Program-made: the position numbers and the translations under genes
Assembly (NCBI RefSeq): GCF_001888805.2
Contig: NZ_CP019113.1
Span: 2,480,001-2,544,000 of the forward strand
Source of the DNA: Enterobacter sp. SA187
Lineage (GTDB): Bacteria > Pseudomonadota > Gammaproteobacteria > Enterobacterales > Enterobacteriaceae
Reading direction: 5' to 3'
DNA: 64,000 nucleotides
The notes under the pieces: model-generated
What the model was told of the DNA's origin: nothing
Databases searched by the model: none
Seen by the model: only the letters and a program-made list of their open reading frames with translations
In this document: positions 25,550 to 33,243 of the stretch, in pieces
Layout of the letters: each line of letters begins with the position of its first letter
How positions within the stretch are numbered: the stretch's first letter is position 1

Positions 25550-26494
25550 TCACCTGACCAGCAGGGAGATCGCCGTCAGCAGCGGATCCGGTTGATCCGC
25601 CAGCAGCGCCGCGCGTTCAGCGGTGGCTTTTTCATCAAGACGCCAGGCTTCGAAAACGCTGAACAGGCTGATGGCCTGCGCATGGCTGATGGTCGAGCCA
25701 TCCATCAGCCACAGGCTGAACAGCGAACGCAGCAGAAAATAGTCGCTCACCAGGTGCAGATAGCAGGTCAGCATGTCGTGATGATCCTGGCCTGGAAACG
25801 TCTCATGATAGAGGCGATACACCAGATAGTTGGTCCAGATCCACGGCCTGTCCGCAAAGGCCTTTTGGCCTTCACGCGCCCACACGTCCAGCAGCTGTTG
25901 CTGCATCAGGGCTTCGCTGTTGGCATCAGCCAGCGCCAGCAGGCTGAGCTGCAACGGCAGGCTCATTTTGCGCGTGCAGTCCACCAGGCGATCCCAGTCA
26001 AAAGGCAGACGCCCAAGGCTGCCGATCAGCTGGCGCTGCGGTCCGGCAATCACCGGCAACTGCGCGAACATCTCCGCCAGCGTGCCGCGGGCGGCGTAAC
26101 CCGCCAGCGTCTGCGGCAGCGATTTCAGTGTTTCCAGCGCATCATCACTGTCGGCAGGCAATTTTTGTGCGTAAGAGAGCATCACGCCGAGGGCGTACAG
26201 GCGCAGGTCAATGCTCAGATCGGGCAGGGTGACAATATCCAGCGCCGCCTGATTCAGCACCTGTAAATGTTGCGGCAGCGCCGCCACGCCCGGCACCGGC
26301 TCGGTCATTTTGACCTGCAAAACGAACGCCTCCGGCGAGCCGAGCACCGCCTCGCAGCAGTCGGGATCGTCTAACAGCAGGCTACAACGCGCTTCATGCT
26401 GCCAGTTGATCACCAGCGGCTGGCGGATGGCAGCGGGATGCTGCGCCCGGTAGTGGCGGATAAACGCCGGTTCGTAACACTCAATCTGGTTCAT
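25550..26494 (-). CDS. flagellar-operon protein, possibly a shortened FliB-like (LafV-like) protein
   Basis: The 314-residue protein is mostly helical. The C-terminal part (TNYLVYRLYHETFP, LHLVSDYFLLRSLFSLWLMD, ISLFSVFEAW) resembles my memory of the C-terminal half of FliB, the flagellin lysine-N-methylase, and the opening YEPAFIRHYRA is also reminiscent. The cysteine cluster that FliB carries near its N-terminus is not seen, so methylase activity is doubtful. In E. coli Flag-2 a FliB homologue (lafV) is encoded in the accessory part of the cluster. The start at 26494 follows GAGA. The gene lies between flgN and the three-domain transferase with short gaps, so a role in flagellin modification is plausible. 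Confidence 0.5.
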   Translation of the reverse strand: MNQIECYEPAFIRHYRAQHPAAIRQPLVINWQHEARCSLLLDDPDCCEAVLGSPEAFVLQVKMTEPVPGVAALPQHLQVLNQAALDIVTLPDLSIDLRLYALGVMLSYAQKLPADSDDALETLKSLPQTLAGYAARGTLAEMFAQLPVIAGPQRQLIGSLGRLPFDWDRLVDCTRKMSLPLQLSLLALADANSEALMQQQLLDVWAREGQKAFADRPWIWTNYLVYRLYHETFPGQDHHDMLTCYLHLVSDYFLLRSLFSLWLMDGSTISHAQAISLFSVFEAWRLDEKATAERAALLADQPDPLLTAISLLVR

Positions 26495-26516
26495 AGGATT
26501 CTCATACGCGCCGGGA

Positions 26517-26951
26517 CTAGCCGCGGTAGATAAAATCGGGCCCCGTGCCGAGGAAGGTTTGCACAAATTCGTACTGCATGGTCAGCAGTTCGCCGTTTTT
26601 TTCGTTACAGCTCTGACAGGACGCCGCCTGGCGCTCCAGCTGTTGCCAGCTCTGTTGTGCCGCGTGTTTTTGTGCCGCAGGCAGCCAGCTGAACACCTGC
26701 GCGATGCCGTCGCGGTCAGCGCTGACGCCAAGGTTTAGCAGCGTCTCGCGGCGGGCGCGGGCGCTGTCGCTCAGACGCTGATAGCGCTGGTGGATGGCGT
26801 CGTTGACGGCGAGCAGGGCGTCGCTGTCGCGGCGGATCATGCACAGGCGCTGTTCGTCGAGCTGCGCGCGCAGCTGACGGTAATCTTCTTCATCCTGACG
26901 GATGCCGCGCAGCAGGCTTTTTACCTGCTCAAGTCGGGTGGTCATGGGCAT
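26517..26951 (-). CDS. flgN: flagellar chaperone FlgN
   Basis: The 144-residue helical protein fits FlgN, the export chaperone for the hook-filament junction proteins FlgK and FlgL. It starts MPMTTRLEQVKSLLRGIRQD and has long amphipathic helices with heptad spacing. Position directly after flgM, length and composition support the call. It follows flgM by five bases. Confidence 0.85.
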   Translation of the reverse strand: MPMTTRLEQVKSLLRGIRQDEEDYRQLRAQLDEQRLCMIRRDSDALLAVNDAIHQRYQRLSDSARARRETLLNLGVSADRDGIAQVFSWLPAAQKHAAQQSWQQLERQAASCQSCNEKNGELLTMQYEFVQTFLGTGPDFIYRG

Positions 26952-26956
26952 GTCTC

Positions 26957-27259
26957 TTACGACTGGAAAAAGGCCAGCATCGAGGCGGCCAGCGCGTCGG
27001 TGTCGACGGTAAAATCGTCTGAAGCCAGCAGCGCCTGCATTTCTGCGACGCGTGTCGTGTCGACGTTTTCGCTGTCGTCGCCGTCAAGGCTGGACTGCGC
27101 GGTGTGCAACCCCTGCTGGGTGATGTCCTCTGCGCCCGGCAGGGTGGCGATCGTTTGCGCCGCCGCGTCCGCAGATTTTTTTTGCGACGAGGTGGTCGTC
27201 GGGCGCGAGGCCAGCGGCAGCTGTCTGATTTTAATACCTGACTCGTTAGTGATGGCCAT
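26957..27259 (-). CDS. flgM: anti-sigma-28 factor FlgM
   Basis: The 100-residue protein is the exported inhibitor of sigma-28. The conserved C-terminal sigma-binding part is present (DTTRVAEMQALLASDDFTVD followed by TDALAASMLAFFQS), and the N-terminal half is polar and disordered, as expected. It should hold LafS (5785-6498) until hook completion. It opens an operon with flgN, the FliB-like gene and the three-domain transferase. Confidence 0.93.
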   Translation of the reverse strand: MAITNESGIKIRQLPLASRPTTTSSQKKSADAAAQTIATLPGAEDITQQGLHTAQSSLDGDDSENVDTTRVAEMQALLASDDFTVDTDALAASMLAFFQS

Positions 27260-27327
27260 GGTGTTTACTCGTTGATTAAGCAGGGTTTGTCCTGGCGGCG
27301 GGCGGTGATATGCCCTGTATGCTGGTG

Positions 27328-27357
27328 TAAAGCGGCGCGGAGCGAGGAAAACTTAAA
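27328..27357 (-). promoter_or_regulatory. putative LafS (sigma-28) promoter of flgM operon
   Basis: On the minus strand TTAAGTTT (27349-27356) is followed by a 12-base spacer and GCCGCTTTA (27328-27336). This is the best of the three matches to the sigma-28 consensus. It sits 68 bases upstream of the flgM start codon and would make flgM, flgN and the modification genes a late unit. Confidence 0.68.
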
Positions 27358-27470
27358 CGGGGGGAGGGGATTTTTTTCTGGGGGGAGATTGCGCTCTGGT
27401 GACTATTGCGTTTGGTACCGGGTAGGTTGCGCTCTTACTGACTTCTTAGTACGGCTTTAACAGTGGGTGC

Positions 27471-27655
27471 ACAGAGCGCGCAGGGGGCGGCCAGTCGCCG
27501 CCGCCCCCTGCACCCCCGGGCTCCCGGCAGGAAAATCGCCGCTTCGCGGTGCCCTCGGCTTATCCCTTCCGGCTTCGGGTCGGGCGCGATGCAGCGTCCC
27601 TGCAAGTCGCGCCCTCAGCCCGCATCCATGCGGGCTGCCCCGGCCGTAAGTGAAC
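27471..27655 (-). repeat. structured GC-rich intergenic element, copy 1
   Basis: This stretch can fold into several strong hairpins: CAGGGGGCGG/CCGCCCCCTG (27481-27490 with 27501-27510), an interrupted stem GGGCGCGA-TGCAG/CTGCA-TCGCGCCC (27582-27594 with 27600-27614, two bases bulged) and AGCCCGCAT/ATGCGGGCT (27617-27625 with 27628-27636). No credible gene is present: the open frames are GC-driven, have Pro/Arg/Ala composition and no ribosome sites. Read on the minus strand, its layout parallels copy 2, including a CATGGATG hairpin top and a long terminal hairpin. It is probably a structured RNA or a dispersed repeat; I do not recognise the family. Confidence 0.5.
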
Positions 27656-27780
27656 GCCTCAGCGATTTTCAGCCGGACTCCCCACACTTCCAGATTTTTT
27701 ATAAACCCAATATCGCGGTTCCTGTAAGTTCAAATAAACTTCAAGCCACTCAGTCGTAACAAACCGTCATCGTAATTAAC

Positions 27781-28045
27781 GCGAGGGGTTGAGTCCCCGC
27801 TGAAACCGGCGAGCCGGAGGCCGGATGACAAGGGCTGGACGCCATGGATGGCGGCCAGAGGCGAAATGAGGCAGGATGCCGAATCGAGCCGACCGCGGGC
27901 AGACGGCCGGGAGGTGAGCGCAGTGCGCAGCACCGGTTTCTGTGCGGGGCCGCGGGGATTGCTAAGGGGGCCGCGGTGGCCCCCTTAGCACGTTCACCGT
28001 CAGCGGCGTCACGCCTGACACGAAACGCAAAGTGAACGGAACATT
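27781..28045 (+). repeat. structured GC-rich intergenic element, copy 2 (opposite orientation)
   Basis: The element contains GCCAT/ATGGC (27841-27852) enclosed by CTGG/CCAG, several GC-rich purine tracts, and a perfect 13-bp stem with a five-base loop (27960-27972 with 27978-27990, TGCTAAGGGGGCC). The order of parts mirrors copy 1 on the other strand. The T-tract of a terminator is missing after the long stem. Translated frames are low-complexity and have no ribosome site, so I do not call a gene. It lies between the divergent flgM and flgA genes. Confidence 0.5.
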
Positions 28046-28067
28046 CCACCACACTTAACCACCCCGC

Positions 28068-28832
28068 TCACTGCGCCACCGCTGCCACCACCACCCCTGG
28101 CGCCTCCACCGTCGCACTCACCACCCGCTGGCTGCTCGCATTCTGTACCTTAATCACCTCCCCCTGATGCCCGCTTTTCAGCGCCACCCCGCTGGTCTGC
28201 GCGGTGATCTCCCCGTTGCGCGACACCAGCGTCACCGCCTGATCCCGCTTCACCCACAGCGGCCGAACCACATCGTTCGCCTTCACCGGCGTATTCACCC
28301 GCAGCGCATGGCGGGCGGTCAGGCCGAGCACCTCTTCCATCTTCATCACCAGCTCACCACGTTGATTGCTGATATTAAATTTTTTCAGCGTCAGCGCGTC
28401 AGCGGTCAGGGTTTCGCCACGCGCGATCTCCCGCGCGGGCATCACTACCGGCAGGTAAATATCCGCTTTCACCGTCACGGTAAAGCGCCAGCCTGCCGCC
28501 CCAGGACAGAGCACGCTGTAGCCGAGGCGCGGCAGCGTTTTCGCGCTGGCGGTAAAGATCGGCGGTTGCGGGCAGGGGGCCGCGCTGGCGACGGCGGCGG
28601 GCATAAAGACGTTGAAGCGGGAATGGTAATCGGGCCACTGCTTTTGCGCGGCCAGGTTCTTTACCGTCTGCTCAGCAAGCTGGATCGCGCCCTGGTTAAT
28701 TTGCTGTCGCGCGCTGTCGGTTATCACCGCGCAGGCGGGGAATGTCAGCAGCAGCAGGGCCGCCGTCAGGGCTTCCGCCAGCGGAAAAGGAAGGCGGAAA
28801 AAGGCTTTCCGCGGCGACGGGGTATTCTTCAT
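28068..28832 (-). CDS. flgA: flagellar P-ring assembly chaperone FlgA
   Basis: The 254-residue protein is the periplasmic chaperone for P-ring formation. It has an N-terminal signal segment (about residues 12-32) and the C-terminal SAF domain (VMPAREIARGETLTADALTL, VLGLTARHALRVNTPVKAND, then VKRDQAVTLVSRNGEITAQT and GHQGEVIKVQNASSQRVVSA). The start at 28832 follows AAAGG and is preferred over an in-frame ATG at 28874 that would place coding sequence across the flgB promoter. It is divergent from flgB. The candidate LafK sites of flgB lie inside its first codons. Confidence 0.92.
   Translation of the reverse strand: MKNTPSPRKAFFRLPFPLAEALTAALLLLTFPACAVITDSARQQINQGAIQLAEQTVKNLAAQKQWPDYHSRFNVFMPAAVASAAPCPQPPIFTASAKTLPRLGYSVLCPGAAGWRFTVTVKADIYLPVVMPAREIARGETLTADALTLKKFNISNQRGELVMKMEEVLGLTARHALRVNTPVKANDVVRPLWVKRDQAVTLVSRNGEITAQTSGVALKSGHQGEVIKVQNASSQRVVSATVEAPGVVVAAVAQ
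28773..28812 (+). promoter_or_regulatory. candidate LafK enhancer upstream of flgB
   Basis: GCGGAAA at 28794-28800 and TTTCCGC at 28806-28812 form an inverted repeat with a five-base spacer, identical in arms and spacing to that at 2064-2082. Extra half-sites TTCCGC (28773-28778) and GCGGAAA (28781-28787) lie beside it. The centre is about 87 bases upstream of the expected sigma-54 start. The element overlaps the 5' coding part of flgA. Confidence 0.65.
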
Positions 28833-28863
28833 AAAAACTTTACCTTTCAATAAATTAAAAAAT

Positions 28864-28879
28864 TGGCACGCCAATTGCT
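28864..28879 (+). promoter_or_regulatory. sigma-54 promoter of flgBCDEFGHIJ
   Basis: TGGCACG-N4-TTGCT is a perfect match to the sigma-54 consensus, with GG at 28865-28866 and GC at 28877-28878 separated by ten bases. The -24 part is embedded in a 16-base near-palindrome (AATTGGCACGCCAATT, 28861-28876). Transcription should start near 28890, upstream of flgB. Confidence 0.93.
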
Positions 28880-28925
28880 TAAAGGGCCAGCCAGTCAGAA
28901 TTTAGTGAAGGAGAGTTGCAGAAGA

Positions 28926-29273
28926 ATGGGCATCAGTTTTCAGCAAGCATTTGGTGTACATCCGCAGGCAGTGGCGTTACGTCTTGAGAGGACCGAGCTA
29001 ATCACCGCCAACCTGGCAAACGTGGATACGCCAAATTTCAAGGCTAAAGATATTGATTTTGCCGCCGAGATGCAACGGGCAAATTTTCACCAGCCTGCGG
29101 CAAAGGCGGTGGCGATGTACCGCGTGCCCCTGCAACCGAGTCAGGACGGTAATACCGTCGATCTGGACGCGGAGCAGGCGCGGTTTTCGCAAAACAGTAT
29201 GGATTATCAGAGCAGCCTGACGTTTTTAAATCTGCAAATCAGCGGCCTGCGCGCCGCTATTGAAGGGAAGTAA
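28926..29273 (+). CDS. flgB: flagellar proximal rod protein FlgB
   Basis: The 115-residue protein is a rod subunit. It has the rod-protein N-terminal motif LERTELITANLANVDTPNFK and a C-terminal helix (SSLTFLNLQISGLRAAIEGK). The start at 28926 (MGISFQQAF) follows GAAGGAGAG; an in-frame upstream start would include the promoter. It opens the rod-hook operon. Confidence 0.96.
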   Translation: MGISFQQAFGVHPQAVALRLERTELITANLANVDTPNFKAKDIDFAAEMQRANFHQPAAKAVAMYRVPLQPSQDGNTVDLDAEQARFSQNSMDYQSSLTFLNLQISGLRAAIEGK

Positions 29274-29275
29274 CC

Positions 29276-29707
29276 ATGTCTTTTGCTGACATTTATCAGA
29301 TTTCGGGTTCGGCGATGAGCGCCCAGACGGTGCGTCTGAATACCGTCGCCAGCAATATCGCCAACGCCGATTCGCCTGCCGCCAGCGAGGCCGCCACCTA
29401 CAAAGCCCGCAGCCCGGTGTTTGCGGCGGAGTACCACAGCAGCCTGGCGGCGGCGGGGCATCATGAGATGACCGGCGCCAGCGTGCGGCTGGAGGATGTG
29501 GTGGAAACCGGCACCGCCGTGCGTCGCTACGAGCCGCATCATCCGATGGCGGATGAGAACGGCTACGTCTGGTATCCGGACGTGAACGTCGTCGAACAGA
29601 TGGCCGACATGATGTCCGCGTCGCGGGATTTCGAAACCAACGTCGATGTGCTCAATAACGTGAAAAGTATGCAGCAAAGCCTGCTGCGGCTGGGAGAAAA
29701 CGCATGA
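29276..29707 (+). CDS. flgC: flagellar proximal rod protein FlgC
   Basis: The 143-residue rod protein has the N-terminal motif TVRLNTVASNIANADSPAAS and the C-terminal helix DFETNVDVLNNVKSMQQSLL. The YPDVNVVEQMADMMSASRDF stretch is typical of FlgC. It follows flgB by two bases and overlaps flgD by four. Confidence 0.97.
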   Translation: MSFADIYQISGSAMSAQTVRLNTVASNIANADSPAASEAATYKARSPVFAAEYHSSLAAAGHHEMTGASVRLEDVVETGTAVRRYEPHHPMADENGYVWYPDVNVVEQMADMMSASRDFETNVDVLNNVKSMQQSLLRLGENA

Positions 29708-30423
29708 GCGCCACGGCAGTAAACAGCACCCAGCCGGGCGCAACGACGCAGGAAAGTGCTGCAACGGTGAGCAGTAACCCTGGTGACCAGACCACCACCT
29801 CCACCAGCAGCTCGATGGCGGACACCTTTCTGACCCTGCTGGTGGCGGAGATCCAGAACCAGGATCCGACCAATCCGACCGACCCGACGGAATACATCAC
29901 CCAGCTGTCGTCGATGGCGCAGGTGGCGATGGCGGAGGAGATGTCGGTGCAGATGAATACTAACGCGGTGCTGATGAGCAACATCCAGGTGATGGCCCTC
30001 GGCAATCTGGTGGGCGATCCGATCATGGTGCAGACCTCCACGCTGAGCGTTGACGACAGCGCCATTCACGGTCGCGTAACCATTGATGATGCCTGTACCA
30101 CCGTCGATCTCCACTTCACCGACGAAGCCGGTAACGACTACGTGGTGCCGCTGGGCACGCAGTCGCCGGGCCAGGTGAGCTTCGATATCGATCCGGCGGA
30201 TTACGGCATTCCCCCCGGTGATTACGAAGTGTCGGTGGTGACCAACACCGGGGAAGAAGAAGTACCGGTTGAGGTGGCGGGCGTGGTCAACGACGTGCGC
30301 ATTCCGCTGGACGGCAGCACGCCGGTGCTCAACGTCAGCGGCATCGGCGAGGTGCCTTTCACCATGATCAGCCAGTTCGGCGTGCCGGATGATGTCGCGC
30401 CTGCCGATGACGTTTTGGTTTAA
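29704..30423 (+). CDS. flgD: flagellar hook cap FlgD
   Basis: The 239-residue protein is the scaffold for hook assembly. The conserved N-terminal part is seen in DTFLTLLVAEIQNQDPTNPT and EYITQLSSMAQVAMAEEM, followed by a beta-rich domain (FDIDPADYGIPPGDYEVSVV). The start overlaps the flgC stop. Confidence 0.95.
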   Translation: MSATAVNSTQPGATTQESAATVSSNPGDQTTTSTSSSMADTFLTLLVAEIQNQDPTNPTDPTEYITQLSSMAQVAMAEEMSVQMNTNAVLMSNIQVMALGNLVGDPIMVQTSTLSVDDSAIHGRVTIDDACTTVDLHFTDEAGNDYVVPLGTQSPGQVSFDIDPADYGIPPGDYEVSVVTNTGEEEVPVEVAGVVNDVRIPLDGSTPVLNVSGIGEVPFTMISQFGVPDDVAPADDVLV

Positions 30424-30450
30424 CCCTTACAAGGAACACAGGATTATTTT

Positions 30451-31644
30451 ATGAGTTATGAAATTGCAGCAACCGGGCTGAACGCAGTTAACGAACAGCT
30501 GGACGGCATCAGTAACAATATCGCCAACGCCGGGACGGTGGGCTACAAATCCATGACCACCGAGTTCTCGGCGATGTATGCCGGCAGCCAGGCGATGGGC
30601 GTCAGCGTCAGCGGCACGGCGCAGAGCATCTCCCGCGGCGGTTCAATGGTCTCCACCGGCAATGCGCTGGATCTGGCGATTAACAACGACGGCTTTTTCG
30701 TCACCTGCGACAGCGCGGGCAACGTCTGTTACACCCGCTCCGGTTCATTTACCACCGATAAAGACGGCTATATCGTCAACACCTCCGGCGACTATTTGCA
30801 GGGCTATCCGGTGGATGACAGCGGTACGCTGCAAACCGGTACGGTAACCGATCTGCAAATCCAGACCGGCAATATTCCGGCGAAAGCTACCGACAGCGTG
30901 AGCTTCGGCGCCAACTTCGACGCCAGCGACGAGGCCATCGACACCGCCGCGGTGCCCTTTGATGCCACCAATGCCGCGTCTTACAACGACACCTACACCA
31001 CCACGGTTTACGACTCGCTGGGCAACGAGCACACCGTCAGCCAGTACTTCACCAAAACGGCGGATAACACCTGGCAGGTGCATTACAGCTTTGATGGCGA
31101 AACGCAAAGCACCACCACCGAACTGGTCTTCGACAGCGCCGGTAAGCTCACCAGCCCGACCACGCCTGTGGCACTGAGCTTTGACGTGCCGGGAGCGGAT
31201 CCGCTGACCCTGACCATGGATTACGGCACCTGCACCCAGTTCGGTTCGGAATTCGCTGTCAGTACCAACAGCGCCAACGGTTACGCCTCGGCGGAGCAGA
31301 ACGGCGTGCAGGTGGACAGCGACGGCAAAGTTTATGCCACCTACAGCAACGGCGAGCGCATGTTGCAGGGGCAGGTGGTGCTGGCGACCTTCCCGAACGA
31401 AAACGGCCTTGAAGCGGTGAGCGGTACCTCATGGGTACAGACCGGCGAATCCGGCACCCCGCTGCTGGGCGTGCCCGGATCCGGGGCCTGCGGCACGCTG
31501 AGCACCGGCATGCTGGAAGGCTCGAACGTCGATATTACCGGCGAGCTGGTGGCGCTGATGTCGGCGCAGCGTAATTATCAGGCCAACACCAAAGTGATCT
31601 CCACCAGCACCCAGCTGGATCAGGCGCTGTTCCAGGCGATGTAA
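30451..31644 (+). CDS. flgE: flagellar hook protein FlgE
   Basis: The 397-residue protein is the hook subunit. It has the axial-protein N-terminal motif GLNAVNEQLDGISNNIANAG followed by TVGYKSMTTEFS, and a C-terminal helix with EGSNVDITGELVALMSAQRN and YQANTKVISTSTQLDQALF. AAGGAAC lies upstream of the ATG. Confidence 0.97.
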   Translation: MSYEIAATGLNAVNEQLDGISNNIANAGTVGYKSMTTEFSAMYAGSQAMGVSVSGTAQSISRGGSMVSTGNALDLAINNDGFFVTCDSAGNVCYTRSGSFTTDKDGYIVNTSGDYLQGYPVDDSGTLQTGTVTDLQIQTGNIPAKATDSVSFGANFDASDEAIDTAAVPFDATNAASYNDTYTTTVYDSLGNEHTVSQYFTKTADNTWQVHYSFDGETQSTTTELVFDSAGKLTSPTTPVALSFDVPGADPLTLTMDYGTCTQFGSEFAVSTNSANGYASAEQNGVQVDSDGKVYATYSNGERMLQGQVVLATFPNENGLEAVSGTSWVQTGESGTPLLGVPGSGACGTLSTGMLEGSNVDITGELVALMSAQRNYQANTKVISTSTQLDQALFQAM

Positions 31645-31647
31645 GAC

Positions 31648-32385
31648 ATGGACCGTTTACTTTTTACCGCCATGAGCGGAGCGACCCATGCGTTGCAGGG
31701 GCAGGCGATCAGCGCCAATAACCTGGCGAACGCCAGTACCACAGGTTTTCGCGCCGATCTGGCGCTGTCGCAAAGCCTGCCGGTGAACGGCAACGGTTTC
31801 GCCACTCGCGTGATGAGCCAACAGACGCCCGGCGGGGTGAACAGCGCCACTGCCGATGCTCAGGAAACCGGGCGGCCGCTGGACGTGGCCATTCAGGGCG
31901 ATGGTTACATCGCCGTGCTGGATGACGACGGCCAGGAGGTCTACACCCGCAACGGCAATATCCAGCAGAACGACCAGGGCGAGCTGACCATCGACGGACA
32001 TCCGGTGCTCGGCGACGGCGGCCCCATTGTGCTGCCGCCGAACGCCATCGCCTCCTTTGGCAGCGACGGCACCCTGTCCATCACTCCGGACGACGGCGAT
32101 GTTACCGCCACCATGGATATCGACCGCCTGAAGCTGGTGACCATTGCGCAAAACAACCTCAGCAAAAATGAGCGCGGCATGATGATCACCCGCGACGGCC
32201 AGCCCGCGCAGCCCGATGAAAACGTCAGGGTCAGCGGCGGCTTTCTGGAGGGCAGCAACGTCTCCGCCGTCGCGGAAATGCTGGCCTCCATTTCCTTAAA
32301 CCGCCAGTTCGAAGCGCAGATCAAAATGATGAAGGCGGCGGAAGAACTGAGCGAATCCGGTAACCGTTTACTTCGTGGCTCCTGA
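31648..32385 (+). CDS. flgF: flagellar proximal rod protein FlgF
   Basis: The 245-residue rod protein starts MDRLLFTAMSGATHALQGQA, followed by ISANNLANASTTGFRADLAL, and ends with the rod C-terminal motif (EGSNVSAVAEMLASISLNRQ, FEAQIKMMKAAEE). It follows flgE by three bases. Confidence 0.97.
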   Translation: MDRLLFTAMSGATHALQGQAISANNLANASTTGFRADLALSQSLPVNGNGFATRVMSQQTPGGVNSATADAQETGRPLDVAIQGDGYIAVLDDDGQEVYTRNGNIQQNDQGELTIDGHPVLGDGGPIVLPPNAIASFGSDGTLSITPDDGDVTATMDIDRLKLVTIAQNNLSKNERGMMITRDGQPAQPDENVRVSGGFLEGSNVSAVAEMLASISLNRQFEAQIKMMKAAEELSESGNRLLRGS

Positions 32386-32409
32386 GGGGCCGCGTGATCA
32401 GGATAAAAA

Positions 32410-33195
32410 ATGAACGCAGCTTTATGGATCAGTAAAACCGGTCTGGCGGCGGAAGACTCCGAAATGAGCGCTATCGCCAACAACATCGCCAACGTCAACA
32501 CCAACGGCTTCAAGCGTGACCGGGTGATGTTTCAGGATCTGTTTTATCAGAATCAGCGTGCGCCGGGGGCAATGCTCGATCAGAACAACATTGCGCCCAC
32601 CGGCATTCAGTACGGCACCGGCGTGCGCGTGGTCGGCACGCAGAAAACCTTCACCGAAGGCAATATCCAGACCACCGAGAACCCGCTGGACGTCGCCATT
32701 ATGGGGCAGGGCTTTTTTCAGGTGCAGAAAGCCAACGGCGACAGCGCCTACAGTCGCGACGGCAATTTGCAGGTTAACGCCGACGGCGTTCTGACCAACG
32801 CCCAGGGGTTGCCCATCCAGCCGGAAATCGACGTGCCCGCCAACGCCACTGACATCACCATCGCTGAAGACGGCACGGTGATGGCGATGATGCCGGGCGA
32901 AGCCGAGCCGACTGAACTGGGGCAGATCACGCTGGTGAACTTTACCAACCCGGCGGGGCTGATGGCGGAAGGGGACAACCTTTATCTGGAAACCGCCGCC
33001 AGCGGCCAGCCGACGGAAGGCACGCCGGGCGAGGACGCGCTGGGCACCCTGAAGGCCGGGGCGCTGGAAGGCTCTAACGTCGACATCGTTAACGAAATGG
33101 TGGCGATGATCACCGTCCAGCGGGCCTATGAGATGAACGCCAAAATGGTCTCCGCCGCCGACGAGATGTTGCAGTACATCAATCAGAACATGTAG
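32410..33195 (+). CDS. flgG: flagellar distal rod protein FlgG
   Basis: The 261-residue protein forms the distal rod. The N-terminal motif DSEMSAIANNIANVNTNGFK and the C-terminal NEMVAMITVQRAYEMNAKMV are diagnostic. Length is the usual 260 or so residues. Confidence 0.98.
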   Translation: MNAALWISKTGLAAEDSEMSAIANNIANVNTNGFKRDRVMFQDLFYQNQRAPGAMLDQNNIAPTGIQYGTGVRVVGTQKTFTEGNIQTTENPLDVAIMGQGFFQVQKANGDSAYSRDGNLQVNADGVLTNAQGLPIQPEIDVPANATDITIAEDGTVMAMMPGEAEPTELGQITLVNFTNPAGLMAEGDNLYLETAASGQPTEGTPGEDALGTLKAGALEGSNVDIVNEMVAMITVQRAYEMNAKMVSAADEMLQYINQNM

Positions 33196-33243
33196 GGCTA
33201 AGGGCCGCCTGCGCGCGGCCCGTCTGAAGTAACAGGAACGAAA

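Noticed and set aside
2170..26951. Many long open frames opposite flagellar genes (for example 457 codons opposite fliD)
   Set aside because: They are antisense shadows caused by high third-position GC, with His/Arg/Val-rich sequences unlike real proteins and without ribosome sites.
27463..27759. Open frames of 60-100 codons on both strands in the flgM-flgA gap
   Set aside because: They are Pro/Arg/Ala-rich, driven by GC-rich hairpin sequence, and have no ribosome sites; structured noncoding elements explain them better.
27844..28035. 63-codon frame starting MDGGQRRNEAGC in the second structured element
   Set aside because: It overlaps the 13-bp stem and has no ribosome site or protein-like composition. 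It is likely a spurious frame carried by a repeat.
28846..28876. Sigma-54-like site on the minus strand for flgA (TTGGCGTGCCAATT)
   Set aside because: It arises from the near-palindrome of the flgB promoter. The -12 GC is missing (TT instead).
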